Made by a program: the position numbers and the translations under genes. Below, in pieces: positions 1 to 5,954 of a DNA stretch of 28,147 nt. The stretch is from positions 1 through 28,147 of the IMG/VR virus record IMGVR_UViG_3300025280_000124; one strand, given 5' to 3'. Source of the stretch: a virus. The number at the start of each line of letters is the position of its first letter. Within the stretch, counting starts at the first letter, position 1. The notes below the pieces were generated by a model. It was given only the letters and a program-made list of their open reading frames with translations, made no database searches and had not been told where the DNA came from.

Positions 1-191
1 GACAGGAACTGTTAATCAGCAGCCAAGCCTTGAAAAAGGAAGGTCCAACGATCATCCCGAAAGGGAGTACACTTTAAGCAAAGTGGAAGCGGAGGAAACC
101 CGAAAGGGTTGTGATATGATCTGATCTGCACAGTCGAATGTGCAGCTGCTTAAAAGCGGGGTAGAATTTGCGAAGCTACCTGAACACAATG
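1..191 (+). ncRNA. Group I intron 1 of the capsid gene (core and 3' part)
   Basis: This is the 3' two-thirds of a self-splicing group I intron; its 5' end lies before the window. Visible helices are the P4 3' strand CAGCAG (17-22), P7 GATCAT (50-55) with ATGATC (116-121), P7.1 CCC-GAAA-GGG (56-65), P7.2 CACTTT/AAAGTG (70-85), P8 AACCC-GAAA-GGGTT (97-110) and P9 CTGCACA/TGTGCAG (126-145). P7.1 and P7.2 suggest subgroup IA. By alignment with intron 2 the last base is G191, which puts the next exon in the capsid frame. No homing endonuclease is visible in the part seen. The P7 helix differs from intron 2 at two base pairs but still pairs fully. Confidence 0.85.
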
Positions 192-400
192 AAAGACGAG
201 AAGTTTCGAGGTGTCAACGCTCCAATACCGGTGTATTACACTCGTCCTCAAGGACGATCTGCAACTTTTGCCACTGCGCAATCGGCTGCAAGTGCTTCTA
301 AGATCGGTGAATTTCTATTAACCCGAAAAGCAAACTATGGAGTAGCCACAATTAGTGGTGAGGCCGTGGCAGCTAGTGAGGGTGATAGGTATAGTTTCCT
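192..400 (+). CDS. Major capsid protein, exon 2
   Basis: This is an internal coding exon of the major capsid (coat) protein, lying between two group I introns. It encodes 69 codons plus two bases of the next, running from KDEKFRGVNAPIPVYY through RPQGRSATFATAQ to EGDRYSF. The RPQGRSATFATAQ stretch resembles coat proteins of podovirus-like environmental phages (recalled, not searched). The frame is also open upstream to an ATG at 168 and downstream to a stop at 408, but both extensions are intron sequence, so an unspliced reading would give only an 80-residue fragment. The exon starts in phase 0 and ends in phase 2; joined to exon 3 it reads SFLNAMTTEIDG without a break. Exon 1, with the N-terminus, is outside the window. 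Confidence 0.85.
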
Positions 401-647
401 TAAAAGTTAGGGCGATTATATAGCAATATATAATATGAACTTCGTGAATTGCTGGAAAAGCAAGATCTGCCAATCAGCAGCCAAGCCCTTAAGGAGGGAA
501 GGTCCAGAGACTATCCGAAAGGAGTACAGCCAAGTGGCTGGAAGCGCGAGGCAACCCATGTGGTTGAAGATATAGTCCGATCTGTACAGTTGAATGTACA
601 GCTGCTTAATTGCGGTCCAGAATTAACGAATCTGGATGAACATAATG
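401..647 (+). ncRNA. Group I intron 2 of the capsid gene (complete, 247 nt)
   Basis: This is a complete, compact group I intron without an open reading frame of its own. P1 pairs exon CCU (398-400) and intron UAA (401-403) with UUAGGG (407-412), giving the hallmark U400.G410 wobble at the 5' splice site. P2 is ATTATATA-GCAA-TATATAAT (415-434). P3 is CTTCGTG (440-446) with CGCGAGG (545-551). P4 is TTGCTG (449-454) with CAGCAG (475-480). P7 is GACTAT (509-514) with ATAGTC (572-577). P7.1 is CC-GAAA-GG, P7.2 is CAGCC/GGCTG (527-540), P8 is CAACC/GGTTG (552-566) and P9 is CTGTACA/TGTACAG (582-601). P10 pairs GUUA (406-409) with UAAC of exon 3 (648-651). The last base is G647. P7.1/P7.2 suggest subgroup IA, as in T4 introns. 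Confidence 0.92.
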
Positions 648-1539
648 TAACGCTATGACCACCGAAATTGACGGTGTGATGAGAAGTGTAGGAGATTCAA
701 TTTCAAGAAACCTTTTCCGTGACGGTTCCGGTGCAATTGGAAGAGTGAATAATGGTTCTTTTTCAACAACTGCACTTGACCTGGTAACAGACATGGACAG
801 TCTTAATTTTGAAGTCGGAATGGTTCTGCAAGTATCTGGAACCAAGTCTGGCGGATCTGTTAGGTCTGGTACATTAACTGTTTCTGCAGTCAACCGTGGC
901 GCAGCATCAAACCAGATTACCATGAGTGGTAATTTAAGTGGATGGTCCTCAGTTGCACAAAATGATTATATTTACCAAAGTGGTGATTATGATGGTGCGC
1001 TGACCGGACTTGAAGGATGGCTGCCAGCAACGGCACCGTCTTCAACTGCGTTCTTTGGTCAGGACCGTACTGCAGATATTTCCCGCCTCTCAGGACAACG
1101 CTATGACGGCAGCAGCGGTACGATTTTGGAAGCACTCATTGAAGGAAGTGCTCTTGCAGCCAGGGAAGGAGGTTCCCCATCGCATATGTTCTGCAGTTTC
1201 GCTGATTTCGTGAGCATTGAAAAAGCCATGAACAGTCAAGTCCAGCGGGAAGTCAAACAGAGTGATTCCGTTTCCGGTTATCGGTCCCTGGAATTTTATG
1301 CACCTCACGGTGTCGTAAAAATTGTTCCAGATAAAGACTGTCCTGGAGGAACTGCTTATATGCTTCAGATGGACACTTTTTCGCTTATGAGTATCGGATC
1401 TTGCGTACAGCTCACTGAGCTTGACGGAAACCGTGTTCTGAGACAGTCTGCAGACGATGGCATCGAGGTGCGTGTTCACTCGTACTCTCAGCTGGCGTGT
1501 ACTGCTCCTGGCAAAAACTGCGTTGTAACCTTACCATAA
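648..1539 (+). CDS. Major capsid protein, exon 3 (C-terminal part)
   Basis: This is the final and largest exon of the major capsid protein, which builds the icosahedral head shell. Its first base completes a Leu codon begun in exon 2; it then adds 296 residues starting NAMTTEIDGVMRSVGDSISRN and ends ...CVVTLP. The DGSGAIGRV and NFEVGMVLQ stretches fit the same coat family as exon 2. An ATG at 655 lies just inside the exon, so a naive gene call would start there; however, the residues from 655 onward are mid-protein capsid sequence and there is no ribosome binding site, only intron structure, in front of it. Exons 2 and 3 together give about 366 residues, leaving a short N-terminus for exon 1. 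Confidence 0.9.
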
Positions 1540-1554
1540 ACGAAAGGGGGCAAT

Positions 1555-1935
1555 ATGGCAGAAAAAATCTTCTTTGATATGCAGGCGTTAAATCCTCATG
1601 TCAAAATTGTTTGCGGATCATTTAAGCCAAACGGCACCAGTGCAGTAGATAACACTGCAAATACTGGTGCAGGATGGACTGTAGCCAGAGGGGGTGTGGG
1701 AATATTCACAGTCACTTTGGGTGACACATATCCAGGCGTTTTATCAGCAACGTGTTCCGTAGCTCTGAATGCAGTTGCAGATACAAAGGTCCAGTTTGGG
1801 GCAATTGATGTTGCATCAGCTAAAACAGTTGTGATTAATGTAATCACTACTGCAAGTGCAGCTGACATTGCAGCAAACGCAAATAACCGTATTCACTTTT
1901 GTTTAGTCCTACGCAACACTGATATGACCAAATAA
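1555..1935 (+). CDS. Putative capsid-associated structural protein
   Basis: I do not recognise this 126-residue protein from a named family. It follows the capsid gene by 15 nt and has a strong purine-rich ribosome site (AAAGGGGG) before ATG. It starts MAEKIFFDMQALNPHVKIV and is rich in Ala, Thr and Val in alternating patterns that suggest a beta-strand fold. There is no signal peptide and no membrane segment. Small beta-rich proteins directly after the coat gene are often head decoration or head-completion proteins, so a virion role is a reasonable inference from position, not from homology. Confidence 0.7.
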   Translation: MAEKIFFDMQALNPHVKIVCGSFKPNGTSAVDNTANTGAGWTVARGGVGIFTVTLGDTYPGVLSATCSVALNAVADTKVQFGAIDVASAKTVVINVITTASAADIAANANNRIHFCLVLRNTDMTK

Positions 1936-1945
1936 GGAGGTTAAT

Positions 1946-2176
1946 ATGATGAGTGGAGGAAAAGACGCAGCCATGATTATTTTGGGAAAGGGTAAGAGTA
2001 AAAGAAACTCTGAACCTGATGAAATGATGGATGAAGAAGATGAATACGAAGATGAAGAAATGGAGGAGTATTCCGATGAACAGTATGAAATGGCAGATGA
2101 ACTAATTTCCGCTGTAAAAGGTGGGAACAGTGAAGCTGTCCTGGATGCTATTCACGGAATATACAATAGCTATTGA
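1946..2176 (+). CDS. Small acidic protein, unknown function
   Basis: This encodes 76 residues with a very acidic middle (residues about 26-52, runs of D and E such as DEEDEYEDEEMEEYSDEQ) and a helical C-terminus ending IHGIYNSY. The start ATGATG is preceded by AGGAGG, a near-perfect ribosome site. The N-terminal part carries a short basic stretch (KGKSKRN), so the protein is charge-polarised. It sits between a putative decoration protein and a connector-like gene. Acidic small proteins here may be assembly chaperones or capsid-interior proteins, but that is inference only; I do not recognise a family. Confidence 0.65.
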   Translation: MMSGGKDAAMIILGKGKSKRNSEPDEMMDEEDEYEDEEMEEYSDEQYEMADELISAVKGGNSEAVLDAIHGIYNSY

Positions 2177-2186
2177 AGGTAGAGTA

Positions 2187-3062
2187 ATGGCTGATATTGT
2201 AAGTTTAAGTGAGCTGCGCCTGTTATCGCAGCAACGTGCAGACATGGAAAATTCGCAATTCATCACAGATGATGAGTGGCGCAGGATGTTAAACAGAAGT
2301 TATGCAGAGCTGTATGATCTGATAGTAACATCAGCAAACAGTGAAGATTACTTCTTAAAGTCCGGTACAATTTCTTTGGTCAGTGGGACTTCAACTTATG
2401 ATCTTCCAACAGATTTCTACAAAAGTCGCGGGGTGGACCTCAATACCGGTGGTAGTGTGGTCCCCCTAAGACGATACAATTTTAGTGAGCGCAATGTGGG
2501 AGGACTATATGCAACTGCATCCGATATGCGCTACCATATCCAATCAAATTCAATTGTTTTCAATCCAAAACCAAGCAGTGCAGATACAGTCACAATTTAC
2601 TACATTGCTTCACCCAGGAAATTTTTAGAATACACAACAACTGCAATTGGCAGAGGATCAACTACCCAGTGGACCATTGGCACAAATACCTTTCAGGTAG
2701 GTGATTTATTAGATGGAGTTGGATTCCTGGCAGATGATTATAATGTATTGCAAACGGTTACTGCAGTGGCAGCAGCAACTATTAATACAGACCTAAATTC
2801 AACTGGTCTTGCAGATCCATCAGTATTTGGATCTATTGAATCGAGGTACGATTTCTACAGTGGATGGGATGAATATGTAATTGTGGCAACTGCGATGTCT
2901 GCACTCATTAAAGAGGAAGCAGATGTGTCTGCACTTTTTGCAGTAAAGCAGCAGATCCAGGATCGTATTATTGCAGTCTCAGAGATGAGGGATCTGGGTG
3001 AACCCACGACTGTAACAGATGTAAGTAATTACAATTCACTCTGGAACACGGCAACAGCATGA
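2187..3062 (+). CDS. Putative head-tail connector/adaptor protein
   Basis: This encodes 291 residues. I chose the ATG at 2187 (GGTAGAGTA before it), which starts MADIVSLSELRLLSQQRADM, and not the earlier in-frame ATG at 2121, whose 22 extra codons overlap the preceding gene. The N-terminal helical part followed by GTSTYDLPTDFYKSRGVD is typical of a conserved protein found after the coat gene in short-tailed phages and thought to be a connector or adaptor between portal and tail. The middle is beta-rich and the C-terminus is helical. The role is inferred from that resemblance and from position; the family name could not be checked. The stop overlaps the next start (ATGA). Confidence 0.65.
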   Translation: MADIVSLSELRLLSQQRADMENSQFITDDEWRRMLNRSYAELYDLIVTSANSEDYFLKSGTISLVSGTSTYDLPTDFYKSRGVDLNTGGSVVPLRRYNFSERNVGGLYATASDMRYHIQSNSIVFNPKPSSADTVTIYYIASPRKFLEYTTTAIGRGSTTQWTIGTNTFQVGDLLDGVGFLADDYNVLQTVTAVAAATINTDLNSTGLADPSVFGSIESRYDFYSGWDEYVIVATAMSALIKEEADVSALFAVKQQIQDRIIAVSEMRDLGEPTTVTDVSNYNSLWNTATA

Positions 3063-3373
3063 GTAGGATTTCATTTACTCAGCTGTCAACCGGATCACCG
3101 GCAACTGACCAGGTACAGGGTTACATTGCAACGGCCCTGAATCCGCTTTTTCAGCTGCCTTTTGCTTCTGGCAACCGTGTGCAGGACCAGGAGATAACAA
3201 CTGCAGATACAGTTGTGGATCATGGACTTGAGCAAGCACCAGAGGGGTGGATTATTTTAAAGCAGAATGCAGCCCAGGTAATATATGAATCAGCAACAGT
3301 AAATGACTTTCCAGAAACTACAGTCATCCTGAAAGCAGGAGGAACTGTAACAGCAGATTTATTTTTTTTCTAA
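3059..3373 (+). CDS. Small virion/tail-associated protein
   Basis: This encodes 104 residues and overlaps the previous gene by four bases (ATGA), so it is probably translationally coupled. It begins MSRISFTQLSTGSPATDQV and contains DHGLEQAPEGWIILKQNA, a pattern (hydrophobic NHGL/DHGL, then G-W/Y-I/L) I recall from small conserved phage structural proteins encoded near fibre genes. It ends in DLFFF, encoded by a T8 run. It is probably a small beta-sandwich virion protein. The exact function is unknown. Confidence 0.65.
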   Translation: MSRISFTQLSTGSPATDQVQGYIATALNPLFQLPFASGNRVQDQEITTADTVVDHGLEQAPEGWIILKQNAAQVIYESATVNDFPETTVILKAGGTVTADLFFF

Positions 3374-3382
3374 AAAAATACT

Positions 3383-4642
3383 ATGGCAACAGCAGGGACA
3401 AACATCACATCACTGGCAAAACCGGCAGTTGGAGTAACAGTAGGTCCAACGTGGGCTACTGACCTCAACACAAGTATTGATGCAGTTGACAATCACGATC
3501 ACAGCACTAATAAAGGAGTGAGAATAACACCAGCTGGATTTAATATTAATGCAGACCTGGAGTTTAACGAAAACAGTGCAACAGAATTAAAAAATGTCAT
3601 TTTTGACAGCAGCGTTACAGCTGCCACAACAAGTTATTCACTTTACCAGGCAAGCGGAAATTTATATTGGCGGGATGGCAGTGGAACCGCAATACAAATT
3701 ACATTGTCCGGTTCTGTTAATTCGGGAGCAGGTTCCATATCGGGGATGACCGGAACTGATGCAGGAGCATCATATGCAGATGGTTCCAAGACATTTAATT
3801 TCTTCACGGACAGTGGCAATGGAGACTATGGAAAAATGGCTCATGCAGACTTGCTGTTGTTCAAATACACAAATAATAATTCCACTGATACAGATTATGT
3901 AACTATTGCAGCCAATGCAAACGTAAGTGGTGCATCTGGAACAATATATGTACCATCAGAAAACGGTACTTTTCTTACTACTGCCACATCCTATGCAACA
4001 GCTGCAATCAATATTGCAACTTCTGCATCCAACTATCCAATCAATCTCAAACCACATGGAACTGGTCATGTTGTGATTGGTAATGGAGGTGCAACCGGTA
4101 AGCTCACTTCCAATGGTGCGTATGATCTTATCCTGGACACAAACTCAGGTAGTTCAAGTTCTAGCATTGCCATTGTAGATGCAGCAAATGGAGATATAAA
4201 ATTTATTCCAAATGGTACTGGAAAAATTCTGGTAGGAAGTGGAAGTGCAGCTGGTGTAGTAACTTCCAGTGGTGCGCACGACATAACCGTAAGTACAAAC
4301 AGTGGGACCAACAGCTCATATATCACCATTACAGACGGTGCAAATGGAAACATTAACCTGGTTAATAATGGTACTGGTGAGGTTGTAATCGGCAGCGGAT
4401 CTGCTTCAGGTAAGATTACAACTTCAGGTGCGCATGATCTTGTGCTGGACACCAATGCAGGTTCTTCAAGTTCAAGCATAACAATCACAGATGCTGCCAA
4501 TGGTGACATTACCCTTGCTTGCAATGGAAGTGGGGATATTGAGTGCAGCAGTGATGTTAAAACATCAACAAATAAAAAGATTTATTCAAAGGGAAACTGT
4601 GTTCAGACAAGTTTCCATTCGTCATTAGTTTTTGGATATTAA
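3383..4642 (+). CDS. Tail fibre/appendage-like protein with tandem repeats
   Basis: This encodes 419 residues: a repetitive, Gly/Ser/Thr/Asn-rich, beta-structured protein. The N-terminus (MATAGTNITSLAKPAVGVTV) may attach to the virion. Residues about 53-230 have alternating beta character. From residue about 233 there are three tandem copies of a 52-residue unit with the pattern G-x-G-x-A-x-G, T-S-x-G-A-H-D, D-T-N-x-G-S-S-S-S and D-A-A-N-G-D-I. A short C-terminal tip follows (SKGNCVQTSFHSSLVFGY). This architecture fits a trimeric fibre or spike that reaches for the host surface. No enzymatic motif is visible. The receptor is unknown. Confidence 0.7.
   Translation: MATAGTNITSLAKPAVGVTVGPTWATDLNTSIDAVDNHDHSTNKGVRITPAGFNINADLEFNENSATELKNVIFDSSVTAATTSYSLYQASGNLYWRDGSGTAIQITLSGSVNSGAGSISGMTGTDAGASYADGSKTFNFFTDSGNGDYGKMAHADLLLFKYTNNNSTDTDYVTIAANANVSGASGTIYVPSENGTFLTTATSYATAAINIATSASNYPINLKPHGTGHVVIGNGGATGKLTSNGAYDLILDTNSGSSSSSIAIVDAANGDIKFIPNGTGKILVGSGSAAGVVTSSGAHDITVSTNSGTNSSYITITDGANGNINLVNNGTGEVVIGSGSASGKITTSGAHDLVLDTNAGSSSSSITITDAANGDITLACNGSGDIECSSDVKTSTNKKIYSKGNCVQTSFHSSLVFGY
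4079..4546 (+). repeat. Three tandem 156-bp coding repeats in the fibre gene
   Basis: The unit begins at 4079, 4235 and 4391, exactly 156 bp (52 codons) apart. The DNA copies differ at many positions while the protein pattern is conserved, so the repeats are not recent. The consistent period suggests one structural turn or module of the fibre per unit. Confidence 0.85.
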
Positions 4643-4680
4643 ACGATTGATATTATTAACAATTTTGTAGGAGATCGAAA

Positions 4681-5067
4681 ATGGCAATACCCACAGCAAG
4701 TGGAACGGAAATTTTAACAAGTGTATGGTTAGAGGATGTAGATGATACAGAACAATTAGCGATTACTGGCGTTGAGAATCATATATATACTGTACTTGGA
4801 TTCACGATTTGTGAGTCAAGCAGTGCCACAAGAGAAATAAGTGTTTATCTGTATGGGAGAGATTCAGGTGAAAGTGCTGCAAATAATCAATATATAGCAC
4901 TTTTGAGAGATTATTCAATGAAATCAAAGTCAACTTTCTCTTGGAATGATAGGTTCTCTTTTCATGGGTTTGGAAGTAATGGTGGAGCACAAAGTTTACG
5001 TTTTCAAGGAAGTGCTTCTTCAGCATTTGATATACAAGTAACTTATGTTGATCAAAACTGGACTTAA
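4681..5067 (+). CDS. Small fibre-associated beta-rich protein, unknown
   Basis: This encodes 128 residues, with a good ribosome site (AGGAG) before ATG. It starts MAIPTASGTEILTSVWLEDV and has many alternating hydrophobic/polar stretches such as REISVYLYGRD and FDIQVTYVDQNWT, suggesting a beta sandwich. It has no signal peptide or membrane segment. It lies between a repeat-containing fibre and another fibre-like small protein, so it may be a fibre tip, adaptor or virion decoration. I do not recognise a family. Its base composition is somewhat richer in A and T than its neighbours, which would fit a swapped host-range module. Confidence 0.6.
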   Translation: MAIPTASGTEILTSVWLEDVDDTEQLAITGVENHIYTVLGFTICESSSATREISVYLYGRDSGESAANNQYIALLRDYSMKSKSTFSWNDRFSFHGFGSNGGAQSLRFQGSASSAFDIQVTYVDQNWT

Positions 5068-5078
5068 GGAGTTAGCAT

Positions 5079-5552
5079 ATGACAGGAATAATTAATTCGG
5101 CAGGATCTAGGTCTGGTGTCATCAGCACACATGAACTGGATTATGAAGAAGGTTTTCACACTGTGACTATTGCAACATCGTCAAGTGGCACAGTAGCTAT
5201 TGATGCGAGTTCCGATCAATTATCTTATACTAAAATTGGCAGATTAGTTACGGTAACTGGGGGTTTTATTGTTGCTGCTACAGGAACAAGCTCACCAGTA
5301 GGTTATTTCAAAATTTCAATGCCATTCGCAACTGCAAATGAAACGGAATCATCAAGTCGAGCGTGTGGTTCTATCATTGTAGGGGATGGTGCAAGTGCTG
5401 ACAGTTCAGAGTACGGTGCAGTCGGTTATCAAAACGAAGCTTGGTGTCGAGTTTATTTATGTGATCAGACGGGACTGGGAGCCGATTCAGCACAACAATT
5501 AGCGAGTGGTAGTGTTCATATTTTTTTAACTTTTAGCTATTTCACAGTATAA
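5079..5552 (+). CDS. Putative tail fibre/receptor-binding C-terminal module
   Basis: This encodes 157 residues, with ribosome site AAGGAG before ATG. It begins MTGIINSAGSRSGVISTHELDYEEGFHTVTI. The N-terminal GIINSAGSRSGVI pattern followed by DYEEG and later YTKIGRLVTVTGGFIV is one I recall from short tail fibre tips in marine and freshwater phages, where it forms a beta-rich receptor-binding end. There is no catalytic motif. The protein is much shorter than a normal fibre, so it may be a separate subunit attached to the fibre encoded just upstream. Function is inferred from pattern and position. Confidence 0.6.
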   Translation: MTGIINSAGSRSGVISTHELDYEEGFHTVTIATSSSGTVAIDASSDQLSYTKIGRLVTVTGGFIVAATGTSSPVGYFKISMPFATANETESSSRACGSIIVGDGASADSSEYGAVGYQNEAWCRVYLCDQTGLGADSAQQLASGSVHIFLTFSYFTV

Positions 5553-5558
5553 ATAAAC

Positions 5559-5774
5559 ATGGCATTGACATTAGATAGAATAGAAGTAGTCACCGATTAC
5601 AAACATCTCCAAATTAGAGAGATTACAGATACAGGTGGATACCATCGGAGAGTTATAGAATGTAATCAGACTCTTGCAGATGATGAACACCAAGAGATAA
5701 AGGACAAAGCAGAAGAGTTATGGACTGATGAAGTTAAGACTGCATGGACAACTTTTCAGGCAGAACAAGAATAG
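5559..5774 (+). CDS. Small hypothetical protein after fibre genes
   Basis: This encodes 71 residues, starting MALTLDRIEVVTDYKHLQIREI six bases after the previous stop. The first half looks beta-stranded; the second half is helical and acidic (DDEHQEIKDKAEELWTDEV) and ends QAEQE. Small proteins with this arrangement are common next to phage fibre genes, possibly as fibre chaperones, but no function is established from the sequence alone. Confidence 0.6.
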   Translation: MALTLDRIEVVTDYKHLQIREITDTGGYHRRVIECNQTLADDEHQEIKDKAEELWTDEVKTAWTTFQAEQE

Positions 5775-5780
5775 CAATAA

Positions 5781-5954
5781 ATGAAAAAACTATCCCTGGA
5801 TGAACAATTAAAAAAAGCAGACCAGGAACTGGAATCAATATCCACAACTATAAATGAATTAGCAACGCGCCAGCAGCGTTTAATCGGTTACAGACAATGC
5901 CTGGTTGACATGAAGGAAGGTAATGCCACTCCAAAAAACCCTGGTTCCAGTTGA
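5781..5954 (+). CDS. Small coiled-coil protein, unknown
   Basis: A short frame of 57 codons starting MKKLSLDEQLKKADQELESI, helical with heptad-like spacing (LDEQLKKADQELESISTTINEL) up to about residue 45, then a short tail KEGNATPKNPGSS. It begins seven bases after the previous stop and overlaps the next gene by 32 nt in another frame. Its ribosome site is weak. The clean heptads and the tight packing support it being real. A small helical protein here may aid tail assembly; that is inference. Confidence 0.5.
   Translation: MKKLSLDEQLKKADQELESISTTINELATRQQRLIGYRQCLVDMKEGNATPKNPGSS

Noticed and set aside
168-410. A stand-alone 80-residue gene
   Set aside because: The frame spans the end of intron 1, exon 2 and the start of intron 2; the capsid-like residues lie only within 192-400 and splice sites explain both ends.
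1090-1479. A 129-residue minus-strand gene inside the capsid exon
   Set aside because: The capsid frame is clearly coding there, and no ribosome site or recognisable motif supports the opposite strand.
4066-4524. A 152-residue minus-strand gene
   Set aside because: It is a mirror of the fibre repeats on the other strand, with no ribosome site and with a strong plus-strand gene in the same place.
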